DNA of 64,000 bases, from contig JAPPMG010000055.1 in assembly GCA_028819215.1 (NCBI GenBank), forward strand, positions 92,211-156,210. The letters run 5' to 3'. A program made the position numbers and the translations under genes. The stretch is from Bryobacterales bacterium (GTDB lineage Bacteria > Acidobacteriota > Terriglobia > Bryobacterales > UBA6623). The notes under the pieces are model-generated. The model did no database searches. It saw only the letters and a program-made list of their open reading frames with translations, and was not told where the DNA came from. Position 1 is the stretch's first letter. Each line of letters opens with the position of its first letter. Below are positions 18,325 to 27,006 of the stretch, piece after piece.

Positions 18325-18654
18325 TCATTTCGCCGGTAGTGACTCGGCGTACTTTGCGGCCCTGTCAACCCACATCGCGAGACTCTCGTCGGATGCGATG
18401 CCTGCCGGCTCCAGGAGCGCCCAGCCCTTCATGGTCCTACCGTTCATGTCAGCCGGCTTCGTGTGCGGCTCCTTCAGCGTCCGTTCGTGGTCATTCTTGC
18501 CAAGTCGCACGATGAGCGATTCCTTCCATGTTCCGACGCACATGTTTCCGTTGAGCATGAAGCAGGTGCCACCGAACATCTTCCGCTCGGAAACGCCCCT
18601 CCGTTTCGCGAGAATCGGCCGTATCCGCTCACTTAGGACTGGGTCGTTGCTCAT
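18325..18654 (-). CDS. TfoX N-terminal domain protein
   Basis: A 109-residue single-domain protein of the TfoX_N family, seen in SERKMFGGTCFMLNGNMCVG, LIVRLG and the closing MKGWALLEP. The ATG at 18654 follows an AGGAGGGC ribosome site; the upstream open frame lacks one. It has no TfoX C-terminal (helix-hairpin-like) domain, so it is not a full competence regulator; stand-alone TfoX_N proteins are small cytoplasmic proteins of unclear function. Confidence 0.85.
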   Translation of the reverse strand: MSNDPVLSERIRPILAKRRGVSERKMFGGTCFMLNGNMCVGTWKESLIVRLGKNDHERTLKEPHTKPADMNGRTMKGWALLEPAGIASDESLAMWVDRAAKYAESLPAK

Positions 18655-18892
18655 GTCTGCCCTCCTTCGCTCGTACATGCTTTCGGGCGAGACAACACTA
18701 GTTTTTTCGCCGAGCTGGGCCACTGACGGCAACGCTACAGTACTGAAGCCGCCCCTCGGCAGGAACCGGGGCGTAGACCGCGCCGCCTTTCGAAAGGGGC
18801 GCTGTCGATATGTGGACCAGCACTCCTTTTACCACACGAATCGGGTCGCTCCCGAAAGGCACCAGCGCTTGCTGACGAACGGTCTAAACCAA

Positions 18893-19747
18893 TCAAGGCG
18901 AGACGAGAAGGCTGACAGCCTCGTCTAGCCAGCCTGACTCCCAGTGGTGATCCCGCTTGGGGCCGTCTCGGTAGGCGTGAGGCACTTCTAGCTCCTTGAG
19001 CAACTCGTGCATGGCGACGTGGTGGGGGCGAAACGACTCGAAATAGCCTGTTAGGACCAGGCGTCTGCGCACGCGGAGCAATTCGGCTCGACGCTTCACT
19101 AGGTCGCTGACCAAGTACCCGCTGAAGTTGGCTTGATCGCCGAAGATGGGTCCCATGCCGTACTTGTCGGGCTTTGATTGCATGAGTGGTGCGTCCCAGG
19201 CGGCTGCGCGGGCAAACGTCCCTGGATTGCGCAGCAGAAGAGACCACGCCCCCCAGCCCGATTTGGAGAACCCGACGAGCAGGGTCCGCCCAGACTCCGA
19301 CTGCGTGCCGTAGTGGCGATCGATCAGGGGCAGGACATCACGGAGGAGGTAGGCCTCTTGCTGCAGTCGCTCGTCCGAAGGATGGTCAGCGTACCACGGC
19401 AATGCCGTGAAGGTTGGAATTGCGGTAACAAGCTGGTAGCGATTTGCGATGTCCGTCCGCCGGATCTCGGCAGCAGGGTCGCCCCAGCGGCTTTCCGTCC
19501 CGGCTTCGACTGGGAGCACTAGGAGGAGCCGCGGTTGAACCTGGGGGGCCGTGGCTTCGGGCAGGAAGACCCGCACGGTCGTCTCGCCAGCCTGGCGCGG
19601 GCTGCGGAGATGGTGGACGATCTCTGCAGCCGAAAGCGTGGCGGTGCTAGCCACGATCAGCGCTAAGGTGCGGCATAACAGATCCCCGCCACACCGGCTG
19701 CTGTCAGCAAGGAACCTATGCGCTGGCCAAGACCGATTCATTCCCAT
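18893..19747 (-). CDS. Secreted alpha/beta-hydrolase (putative esterase)
   Basis: About 284 residues with a hydrophobic export segment (LLCRTLALIVASTATLSAAE). The nucleophile elbow reads LLVGFSKSGWGAWS, with the Ser in G-F-S-K-S-G. The acid and His are probably in the C-terminal region near RPHHVAMHELL and KRDHHWESGW. The start is one of several close options (GTG 19753, ATG 19747, ATG 19741). It resembles the putative-esterase (esterase D) superfamily; the substrate is unknown. About 110 bp separate it from the TRAP operon upstream. Confidence 0.7.
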   Translation of the reverse strand: MGMNRSWPAHRFLADSSRCGGDLLCRTLALIVASTATLSAAEIVHHLRSPRQAGETTVRVFLPEATAPQVQPRLLLVLPVEAGTESRWGDPAAEIRRTDIANRYQLVTAIPTFTALPWYADHPSDERLQQEAYLLRDVLPLIDRHYGTQSESGRTLLVGFSKSGWGAWSLLLRNPGTFARAAAWDAPLMQSKPDKYGMGPIFGDQANFSGYLVSDLVKRRAELLRVRRRLVLTGYFESFRPHHVAMHELLKELEVPHAYRDGPKRDHHWESGWLDEAVSLLVSP

Positions 19748-19862
19748 GCCCACGATTGCTCGATCTCGGGCCGAGTCCTTGGAGGCTTACCCTGAGCCTC
19801 GATTGTTCCGAATATCCGCCATTGTCGTGATACCACGACTTCCGGCGAGACCGGCTTCGGTA

Positions 19863-21134
19863 TCAGGGTATCAGCCGTTCGGGCAGCCACAAGGCGATTT
19901 CGGGAAGCAGCGTGACGACGACCAGCGTGGCCGCATTGGCAGCAAGGAACGGTGCCGCGCCGCGGAAGATCTTCCCAATGTCTAGATCGGCGATAGCCGC
20001 GCAAACGTTCAGGCAGGTTCCAACTGGCGGCGTGCAAGCGCCCACGGCTAGTCCCGAAACCAGCAACACTCCGAACAGGATCGGCGATACTCCCAGGCTC
20101 TCTAGGGCGGGTGCGAAAACAGGCGTCAACAGCAGGATGGCCGGGCTGACGTCGATCACAGTGCCAGCAGCGAGCACAATCAGGTTGACTAGCAGCAGCG
20201 TTCCTGTAGCGCCCAAACCTAGGTCTACGACAAACCCAGCGATCGCCTCCGGCACGCGCTCCAGAGCCAGTATCCAGATATAGGCTTGCGAGAGCGCGAT
20301 GACGATCATGATCTTTGAGCTGGTAAGGGCTGTTGAGCGCAGGCACTGCCAGAGTGAGCCCGGCGTCAGCGCCCGAGTGAGAGCGAACCCCGCGAGCACT
20401 GCGTAGAGCACCCCGAGGGCGGCGGATTCCGTGGCTGTCGCAATTCCGAAGACGACCGCTCCGACGACGATTACGGGCATCAGCAACACAGGTACCGACC
20501 GGGCAGTGAGCCGCAGGGCGGTCGCAAGCGTGACGTGCCGGTGCTCGGATCCGCCGTGAGCCAGCATGCGGACCAGCGCCATCTGGAACAAGCCGACGAT
20601 GATCCCGGGGAATACCCCGCCCAAGAAGAGCTTGCCGACGGACTGCTGCGCAACCACAGCGTAGAGAACCATGGGGATGCTCGGCGGTATGACCATGCCC
20701 ATCGTGGACGATGCCACCGTGATGCCTGCCGCGACTTCCTTGCGGTAGCCTCGTCGCTCCATTTCAGGGATCAGCACTGAGCCGATCGAGGCGGTGTCTG
20801 AAGCTGATGAGCCTGAAATTCCGCCGAACAGCATGCTGGCAAGCACGTTCACTAAGCCGAGCCCGCTCTTGAACCTTCCGGCCAGCAGCATGCTGAAATC
20901 GATGAGCCGAGAGGTGATCTGGGCCGAGTTCATGACCTGGCCCATCAGAATGAAGAGCGGCAGGCTCATCAGCGCGTAGGAGTTGAAGCCGGCCAGCAGG
21001 CGGAGCGGCAAGATGAGCAGCAGCTGGGTGTCGCTCAGGGCCACATAGAGCAGGACCGAGACCCCTAGCGCGTACGCCACCGGCACCCCGATTCCGATCA
21101 GGGCGAGCAGGCTAATCAGAAGTAGCAGGGTCAA
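19863..21134 (-). CDS. dctM: TRAP transporter large permease (DctM)
   Basis: A 423-residue, ~12-helix DctM subunit of a tripartite ATP-independent periplasmic transporter. Typical segments: SLPLFILMGQVMNSA, FGGISGSSASDTASIG, ITVASSTMGMVIPPSIPM, and VGACTPPVGTCLNV near the end. The TTG at 21134 overlaps the DctQ stop by 4 bp (TTGA) and has an AAGGAG site 8 nt upstream. The frame stays open to 21653, but that part is antiparallel low-complexity read-through of dctQ in another frame. It forms the ion-coupled channel with DctQ. Confidence 0.92.
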   Translation of the reverse strand: MTLLLLISLLALIGIGVPVAYALGVSVLLYVALSDTQLLLILPLRLLAGFNSYALMSLPLFILMGQVMNSAQITSRLIDFSMLLAGRFKSGLGLVNVLASMLFGGISGSSASDTASIGSVLIPEMERRGYRKEVAAGITVASSTMGMVIPPSIPMVLYAVVAQQSVGKLFLGGVFPGIIVGLFQMALVRMLAHGGSEHRHVTLATALRLTARSVPVLLMPVIVVGAVVFGIATATESAALGVLYAVLAGFALTRALTPGSLWQCLRSTALTSSKIMIVIALSQAYIWILALERVPEAIAGFVVDLGLGATGTLLLVNLIVLAAGTVIDVSPAILLLTPVFAPALESLGVSPILFGVLLVSGLAVGACTPPVGTCLNVCAAIADLDIGKIFRGAAPFLAANAATLVVVTLLPEIALWLPERLIP

Positions 21135-21610
21135 CGAGCTAACTCCTTGCGAAACAGGGTGACTAGCTTGATGGCGCAGTACAGCGTGGCGAGGCCGCAT
21201 CCGAGCGGCACGCTGGCCTGGAGCAGGTAGCGGGGCATTTGTGTGACTGGCATCAGAGTCTGACCAGTAGCATCGATCCAAGCAACGCTGCTGGCTGCCA
21301 GCACGGCGTTGAGGATGGCGACGATGCCTAGGTTGCAGGCTTCGAGCACAAGCCTGCCCCGCCTGCCAAGCCGGGCCGAGAGGAGATCGACGCGGATGTG
21401 CTCTTGGCGTCCTACCGCCACAGCTGCACCCAGCGAGGAAAGGTAGACAAAGACGACGGTGGCAGTCTCGTTGGCCCCGACCAAGCCAGATTGGAATGCG
21501 TAGCGCAGTACGACCAATAGAACCACGACGAGGAACATGCCCAGCAGGCCAGCCGCCAGCACGGCTTCCAGCAGGGTTGTCAGGCGACGCTCGAAGGCCC
21601 GGAGGCTCAC
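21131..21610 (-). CDS. dctQ: TRAP transporter small permease (DctQ)
   Basis: A 159-residue, four-helix DctQ subunit. Family marks are the VVVLLVVLRYAFQSGLVGANE region and GRQEHIRVDLLSARLG in the loop after helix 2. The GTG start overlaps the DctP stop by 4 bp (GTGA), and its own stop overlaps the DctM start, so all three TRAP genes are translationally coupled. Confidence 0.9.
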   Translation of the reverse strand: MSLRAFERRLTTLLEAVLAAGLLGMFLVVVLLVVLRYAFQSGLVGANETATVVFVYLSSLGAAVAVGRQEHIRVDLLSARLGRRGRLVLEACNLGIVAILNAVLAASSVAWIDATGQTLMPVTQMPRYLLQASVPLGCGLATLYCAIKLVTLFRKELAR

Positions 21611-22617
21611 TGCTGTTCCTCGCCTCGTGCCGCTCGCCTGGCCGCCTCGACATCCTCCCAGCTGAAGTAGCCCTTGGCGATCAGGATGTCGTAGACCGGC
21701 GCCGCCGCTTCGCGGAACCGCTCGAGGGCCTCGCCCTCGATGTAGTTGGTCTCAAGCACGGTGGATAGCTTGCTGATGTACTCCTGCTCGCTGTCGCGAT
21801 TCATGCGGTCGCTATAGGCGATTGCCTCGCGAGCGGCGCTGTCGAACTGCTCCTGCAGGTCCGCAGGCAGGGAATCGTACCACGCAAGGTTCACGATGAA
21901 CGGATCGGGGCCGGTCATGTAGTTGGAGATGCTGAGATACTTCTGGACCTCGTGAATGCGAAAGTCCCACAGGTTGGACGGGGCATTGTCCTGCCCATCG
22001 ATCACACCCGTCTTGCACGCTTGATAGACCTCTGTAAAAGGTATCTCTTGAGGGTTGGCTCCTAAAACGCTGGTCAATATAATGTTAGGCTCCTGTGCCG
22101 GCACGCGGAGCTTTAGGCCGCGAAAATCCTCTGGGCCGCGGATCGGCCGGACGCTGGTCGTGTGGGCGCGGAAGCCTTGAGAGATTCCGCAGGCGGGCAC
22201 GTGATAGCCGTTGCGACGGCCCTCGGCGTTGACGCGGGCAGCGAAGTCGCTGTTGACCAACCTGAGGGCTTGGTCCCAGTCTTCTACAAGAAAGGGCAGC
22301 AGGTATAGCGTGTACATCGGACTGACGTCGAAGAAGAAGCCGCCACGGGTGCCTTGAAGCACGTTAACGGCGACGAGGTCCATGAGTTCGCGTTCGCGTC
22401 CGAGGGTGCCTCCGAAGTGGTTCTCGACTTCGATCCGGCCGTTGGTGCGTTGCTCGACGATCTGCTCGAAATGGACCATCGAGATGCTGCGCGGGTGTTG
22501 CGCGGGCTGGGCGTTGGCGTAGCGGAACAAGTATGTCTGCCTGGCTTGGCTGCAACCTAGGCAAGCGAGGAAGAGCACTATGCCCGCAGATCTTACGAGG
22601 TGGGAGTGGGTGGACAT
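21607..22617 (-). CDS. dctP: TRAP transporter substrate-binding protein (DctP)
   Basis: A 336-residue periplasmic solute receptor of the DctP family. A signal peptide with Cys19 and Cys22 suggests a lipoprotein, though the lipobox is imperfect. Family features: ISMVHFEQIVEQRTNGRIEVE, FGGTLGRERELMDLV, LRVPAQEPNI where the conserved Arg that binds substrate carboxylates lies, and GVIDGQDNAPSN. Ligands are usually organic acids or sialic/uronic acids. It starts 14 bp after the secreted protein gene. Confidence 0.92.
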   Translation of the reverse strand: MSTHSHLVRSAGIVLFLACLGCSQARQTYLFRYANAQPAQHPRSISMVHFEQIVEQRTNGRIEVENHFGGTLGRERELMDLVAVNVLQGTRGGFFFDVSPMYTLYLLPFLVEDWDQALRLVNSDFAARVNAEGRRNGYHVPACGISQGFRAHTTSVRPIRGPEDFRGLKLRVPAQEPNIILTSVLGANPQEIPFTEVYQACKTGVIDGQDNAPSNLWDFRIHEVQKYLSISNYMTGPDPFIVNLAWYDSLPADLQEQFDSAAREAIAYSDRMNRDSEQEYISKLSTVLETNYIEGEALERFREAAAPVYDILIAKGYFSWEDVEAARRAARGEEQQ

Positions 22618-22631
22618 TCCGGTTGAAGGGT

Positions 22632-23537
22632 TTAACTCCCGAGATTCAAATCATATACGGTCGCGTCATTAATCATGTACAGAAGGTTGATGGGGATACC
22701 GCCCGAGTCGGTGCCGCCGTGCGAAGAGCGGCGGTCGAAGCCCCCCGTCCGGCCCTGGAGGTGCAATGCGGAGGAATCCGCCGACCACTGGATCCGGAAT
22801 GATCTGGTTGCGTCGCTGCCGTGCTCGCGAAGGCTCACGATGGCGGGCGCGTCGGAAGAGCCAACTCGCCAGACATGGATACTGTAGTAACCGGCTAGCA
22901 ATGCGCCGGAACGAAGCAGTGCCGCCCGTCTTCCATCGGGCGAGACGGTCAGGGAGTGACCGGGCATCAAGAAGTGCCACGCGCCGGTGTCCGGGGCGTT
23001 TCCGTAGAGCGACGATTCCGGGCGCAGCGATGGATCGAACCAGCTCGCAACATAGCGGCGAAACTTGCTCGTGGGAGGGACTGCCCAAGGATTCCAGCGC
23101 ACATAGACGATGCCGTCAGCCGTCCACTGCGGCCGTGCGATAAGGTGGCCGTTCGGTAGCGGAACCTCGCGAAGAGTTGAGCTCGTGCCGGAAACGTAGA
23201 GTCGGCGGCGGGATCGTTCGGGTCCCTCGGTGAGATACAGTGCTCGGTCGTCGATGGCGTGCTTCCAAACGACGTTTCCCTTCATCCCAGCGGGTGTTTG
23301 GGGTGCCAGGGCTTCCGCGCCTGTTGCTGTAATTCGAGGGTCGGCTTCGAACTCTTGGCGGTATGCCTCGGCAGCAGGCGTGGGCGCCTTGAAGTCGGGC
23401 CGTGTCTCGACCAGCCCCGAGCCCCACGTGCCGGGGCCGAGGACCGAAACGCAGGTGCCGTGCAGAGCTAGGGCGGGAAACACCACCGCCGCGAGGATGG
23501 CTAGGGGCCAATTGCGGTTGCTCTTGGATTCTTCCAT
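22632..23537 (-). CDS. Secreted beta-propeller-like hypothetical protein
   Basis: A 301-residue exported protein I cannot assign. An N-terminal helix (WPLAILAAVVFPALALHG) precedes repeated segments of the type LIARPQWTADGIVYVRW, SLTVSPDGRRAALL and FRIQWSADSSALHLQ, which look like TolB/WD40-type blades. The final stretch reads LLYMINDATVYDLNLGS. It sits between thiD (29 bp) and dctP (14 bp), so it is probably co-expressed with the TRAP transporter; a role in ligand capture is only a guess. Confidence 0.6.
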   Translation of the reverse strand: MEESKSNRNWPLAILAAVVFPALALHGTCVSVLGPGTWGSGLVETRPDFKAPTPAAEAYRQEFEADPRITATGAEALAPQTPAGMKGNVVWKHAIDDRALYLTEGPERSRRRLYVSGTSSTLREVPLPNGHLIARPQWTADGIVYVRWNPWAVPPTSKFRRYVASWFDPSLRPESSLYGNAPDTGAWHFLMPGHSLTVSPDGRRAALLRSGALLAGYYSIHVWRVGSSDAPAIVSLREHGSDATRSFRIQWSADSSALHLQGRTGGFDRRSSHGGTDSGGIPINLLYMINDATVYDLNLGS

Positions 23538-23566
23538 GCCCGCCCCAAGCCTTGATGATCGCAGAC

Positions 23567-24475
23567 TTACCCCGCCTTCGAATCGGTGGGAGCGTGCAGG
23601 TTTAGCGGACCCTGCCCGCGGCCGAGGCCGGGGGCGGTGCGAATGGCTTCAGTGACATAACGCTTGGCGTGCTCCACTGCGTCAAACAGCGTGTAATCGC
23701 GGGCCAGCATGGCAGTGATGGCCGCCGACAGGACGCACCCCGTGCCGTGAGTATGACGACTCTGGATGCGCTCTGCGGGGAAGGTGAGCACGAATCCGTC
23801 CGCCCACAGCAGGTCGATGGCGTCGGAATCCAAGTGTCCGCCCTTGACCAGCACTCGTCTAGCACCCCGCTTGCCAATGCTCTCCGCCGCGCGTCGCATG
23901 TCGTCCTGATCCGTGATCGCAATCCCTGATAGCCTGGCAGCTTCGGGCAGGTTTGGGGTTACTAGGAAACACCGAGGCAGTAGTTCCTCGGCGAGCGCAT
24001 CAATCGTCTGGTCGGTTGCCAGGGAATCGCCGTGAGTGCTCGCCATCACGGGATCGACGACGAGCGGTACGTCAGACTCGCGCGCCCAGTCGGCCACCAC
24101 GCTCACGATGGCTGGATCGCCGAGCGCGCCGGCCTTGGCTGCGACCGGCGGGATGTCGCCCTGAATGCAGTCGAGCTGGGCTCGGACCAATGCAGGCGAC
24201 AAGCACGTAGAGGACTCGATTCCCGTAGTGCTCTGGACGGTGAGCAGCGTCGGCACAGCCATGCCGTACACGCCGAACTGATGGAACGTCTTGAGATCAG
24301 CCTGCAGCCCCGCACCACCGGATGGATCAGACCCGGCGATCGAGAGAGCGATAGCTGCAGGGCGTGCCAAACCGGAGTCTAGCACCGGGTCCCGTGATTC
24401 GTGCCCTTGGACGATCGGCAGCAACTCGGCGACCAGCGCGCCTGAGGGGCCATTCAAGCGCTGGTTGGCCGACAC
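23567..24475 (-). CDS. thiD: Hydroxymethylpyrimidine/phosphomethylpyrimidine kinase
   Basis: A ribokinase-fold kinase phosphorylating HMP and HMP-P in thiamine synthesis. Motifs: LSIAGSDPSGGAGLQADLKT, VYGMAVPTLLTVQST, LVVDPVMASTHGDSL, PNLPEAARLSG, VLVKGGHL, and THGTGCVLSAAITAML with the catalytic region. The GTG start at 24475 gives ~35 residues before the conserved core, so a later start, such as a GTG near codon 31, is likely. There is no THI-box-like leader in the upstream gap. Its position ahead of a TRAP transporter is unexpected. Confidence 0.92.
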   Translation of the reverse strand: MSANQRLNGPSGALVAELLPIVQGHESRDPVLDSGLARPAAIALSIAGSDPSGGAGLQADLKTFHQFGVYGMAVPTLLTVQSTTGIESSTCLSPALVRAQLDCIQGDIPPVAAKAGALGDPAIVSVVADWARESDVPLVVDPVMASTHGDSLATDQTIDALAEELLPRCFLVTPNLPEAARLSGIAITDQDDMRRAAESIGKRGARRVLVKGGHLDSDAIDLLWADGFVLTFPAERIQSRHTHGTGCVLSAAITAMLARDYTLFDAVEHAKRYVTEAIRTAPGLGRGQGPLNLHAPTDSKAG

Positions 24476-24749
24476 CGACTGGCGTCTAGCTCGCTCCGTT
24501 CAGTCACGGCTCACGATAGCGTATGCTGTAGCATCGCGGCTGATCTAGCACAACGGGTTCGCGGCGGTAAGGACCGGTCGGTCAATGCAGCGTCGGGCCG
24601 TGGTATTACCAATGTGGCCAAGCTGCGGTTCGCTGCCCGCAGCGCTCGCTGGTTCGGGACGCTAGGGGACACTCATGTTCAACTGTCGTCTGAAACTCCA
24701 ATCTGCCAGATGCCCCGCCAAGGGCACCTCGGCCGGCCTGTGTGCAGGC
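24476..24749. promoter_or_regulatory. Divergent gap between thiD and sulfatase 2
   Basis: About 270 bp between divergent starts, expected to contain promoters for both units. No riboswitch, operator or promoter hexamers were recognised. Confidence 0.3.
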
Positions 24750-26222
24750 ATGGCCCAATGGCTGGCGGCGTTCGCTCTTCTCGCGCTGCTCGCCTGCACT
24801 CCAGGCCCTCCCGAGTCCGACGTTGTCGCCCGCCCCAACATTGTCATTCTGCTCGCTGACGACCTGGGTTGGACCGACGTCACGTTCCACGGCGGCAACA
24901 TCGCCACGCCTAACATCGACCGTATTGCCGCCGAGGGTGCGGAGCTCGCGCGCTATTACGTGGCACCGGTATGTTCTCCCACGCGGGCTGGCTTGCTGAC
25001 CGGCCGCTACCCCATCCGCTATGGCTCGATGCGGGCGGTCTATCCGCCGTGGCGCGCCGGCGGCATGGACGTGTCCGAGCTGACCATCGCAGACGTGCTC
25101 GCCGAGGCCGGCTACAAGCACCGCGGCGTCTTCGGCAAGTGGCACCTAGGACATGCCGACAAGAAGTATCACCCGTTGCGCAGGGGCTTCACCGAGTTCT
25201 ATGGCCACTACAACGGAGCGGTCGATTACTTCACGCACGAACGCGAGGGAGAGGTTGACTGGCATGACGGGTTTGAACCGAGTAGCGATCAAGGCTACGC
25301 GACCGATCTCATTGCCGATCGCGCCGTCAACTTCATCCGTGCCCACGCCGGCGACGCCGAGCCGTTCCTGTGCTATGTGCCGTTCAATGCACCGCACAGC
25401 CCGTTCCAAGCCAAGGAAGAACATCTTCCACTCTATGAGGACCTGCCTCCCGCACGAGGCTTCTTCCAAGGGTTGCGAGGAGTCGAGCCGAGTTCCACGA
25501 ACGAGTCGCGACACAGGAATCGCAAGATCCTCGGTGCAATGGTTCATTCTCTCGACGAAGCGGTCGGCAAGATTCTCGACGCGATCGATCAGTCGGGTAT
25601 CGCATCCAATACGTTCGTGCTCTTCAGCTCGGACAATGGCGGAGTCGGCGGCATTGGCGAGAACACGCCGCTCCGGGGGGCCAAGGCGAGCGTATTCGAG
25701 GGTGGGATTCGCGTTGCCGCCGCAGTCCGCTGGCCAGGACAGATTCCGCTGGGCCAAAAGATCGAGGCCCCGCTGGCCAATATCGACGTTCTGCCCACCG
25801 TCATGCGAATCGCTGGCGTCGAGAGCTTCCGCGGCAAGCCGTTGGATGGGGTGGACCTCGTCGACGTGCTTACCGGTCGGCAGGAGTCGCTCGAACGGGA
25901 ACTGTTCAATTACATCGGGCAGGCTGGCCCGGAAGCCGAGCAGATTTCTTACATGACTAATGACTGGAAGCTGGTCGTCGTCGGGCCGGAGGTCACAGAC
26001 GAGACAGCCGACGACTCGCTGCGCAAGCGCTTCTTGTTCAAGATTTCCGAGGACATGGCCGAGGAGCACAACGTCTTGGACGAGAATCGCGAGTTGGCGG
26101 ACTCGATGTACGAGAAGATCAAGGAGTTCCGCGCGCTTCAGCCCGAGGACGCCGTTCTCCCGTACAACGAAGGCCGCGAGGGCTTCCAAGCGCCGCCGCG
26201 CTGGGAACTGCCCGGCGAGTGA
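24750..26222 (+). CDS. Sulfatase lipoprotein (S1, Cys-type)
   Basis: A 490-residue sulfatase beginning MAQWLAAFALLALLAC, where Cys16 fits a lipobox (LLAC), so it is probably membrane-anchored. The catalytic signature is CSPTRAGLLTGRYP with Cys75 as the formylglycine precursor. NIVILLADDLGWTD and FSSDNGGVGG supply metal ligands, and GKWHLGH the active-site Lys/His. The N-acetylgalactosamine-6-/arylsulfatase A pattern is suggested by PLRGAKASVFEGGIRV. The open frame starts at 24675, but only 24750 gives an export signal. Confidence 0.92.
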   Translation: MAQWLAAFALLALLACTPGPPESDVVARPNIVILLADDLGWTDVTFHGGNIATPNIDRIAAEGAELARYYVAPVCSPTRAGLLTGRYPIRYGSMRAVYPPWRAGGMDVSELTIADVLAEAGYKHRGVFGKWHLGHADKKYHPLRRGFTEFYGHYNGAVDYFTHEREGEVDWHDGFEPSSDQGYATDLIADRAVNFIRAHAGDAEPFLCYVPFNAPHSPFQAKEEHLPLYEDLPPARGFFQGLRGVEPSSTNESRHRNRKILGAMVHSLDEAVGKILDAIDQSGIASNTFVLFSSDNGGVGGIGENTPLRGAKASVFEGGIRVAAAVRWPGQIPLGQKIEAPLANIDVLPTVMRIAGVESFRGKPLDGVDLVDVLTGRQESLERELFNYIGQAGPEAEQISYMTNDWKLVVVGPEVTDETADDSLRKRFLFKISEDMAEEHNVLDENRELADSMYEKIKEFRALQPEDAVLPYNEGREGFQAPPRWELPGE

Positions 26223-26244
26223 CCGCCGAGAACCGGATGAGCGG

Positions 26245-26997
26245 CTAGTCCCGGCGGGGATGCAGGAATCCTTCGAAGCCCTGCTGTCGGAGGGTTCGCA
26301 GGCGTGCGTTGGCCTGCGTCGCGCTGCCGCCCGCGACAAGCACCCGAAAGTGCCGCGACTCGCCGTCCGTGGTCCGCCGCACGGTTGCGCGGTGACCGTT
26401 CTTGCGGGCCTTGGCTGCCAGCGCATTGGCGTTGCCGCGCTGTCGAAATAGACCGATCTGAACGTCGAACCGTCCAGCCTGTTTCTGGTTGGCCGGTTTG
26501 ACGTTCCCTGCCGCAGTACCGGCGCGGGCCTTGTCCTTGGGGGGGCGAATCAGCGTCAGGCGAACTCTGGCGACTCCGCTGCCCACCATATCGATATCTT
26601 CTGCGGCTGCTTTCGAAAGGTCGATGATGCGCTTCCCGACGAACGGTCCTCGGTCAGTGATGCGCACCTGAGTGGTCTTGCCGTTGGAGAGGTTCCTGAC
26701 CCGAAGCCACGTATCGAACGGAAGTCGTTTGTGCGCGGCCGTCAGTTTGTTCATGTCATAGATCTCACCGTTGGCCGCCCTGCGCCCGTGATAGGGCGGG
26801 CCATACCAGCTAGCTAGCCCAACTTGAGTCCAGCCGACCCTGGGGTTGATCGGGGGCGGGAGCTTGACCCTCGCGGTCTTCCGGCCCCCGCAGGCCGTCA
26901 CGACGAGGCAGGCCAGCAGGGGCGCCAACATCAGCGCCACCTGGCCGATGCCCCTGATCTGCGCGGGACGCACGGGCTTTTCGCCTTGTGCTAACAT
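26245..26997 (-). CDS. rlpA: Septal ring lytic transglycosylase RlpA family protein
   Basis: A 250-residue lipoprotein (VTAC at Cys36). The double-psi beta-barrel domain reads GLASWYGPPYHGRRAANGEIYD through VRITDRGPFVGKRIIDLS. A C-terminal SPOR-like domain begins around FDVQIGLFRQRGNANALA and would bind denuded septal glycan. RlpA cleaves such glycan during division in Pseudomonas. The start at 26997 is 9 bp from the divergent transporter start; an ATG at 26931 would give a very short signal peptide. It is convergent with sulfatase 2. Confidence 0.92.
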   Translation of the reverse strand: MLAQGEKPVRPAQIRGIGQVALMLAPLLACLVVTACGGRKTARVKLPPPINPRVGWTQVGLASWYGPPYHGRRAANGEIYDMNKLTAAHKRLPFDTWLRVRNLSNGKTTQVRITDRGPFVGKRIIDLSKAAAEDIDMVGSGVARVRLTLIRPPKDKARAGTAAGNVKPANQKQAGRFDVQIGLFRQRGNANALAAKARKNGHRATVRRTTDGESRHFRVLVAGGSATQANARLRTLRQQGFEGFLHPRRD

Positions 26998-27006
26998 GCC
27001 GCCTTC

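Noticed and set aside
21135..21653. 170-residue N-terminal extension of DctM
   Set aside because: It is read-through of dctQ in another frame, rich in Arg/Pro/Gly and without membrane segments; the TTG start with ribosome site at 21134 fits the family length.
24476..24749. THI-box riboswitch for thiD
   Set aside because: No CUGAGA/ACCUGA-type conserved segments could be found upstream of the thiD start on the minus strand.
25146..26426. 426-residue open frame antisense to sulfatase 2, and similar long antisense frames at 14362-15456 and 43545-45011
   Set aside because: Products of high GC third-position bias opposite well-supported genes; no motifs or export signals.
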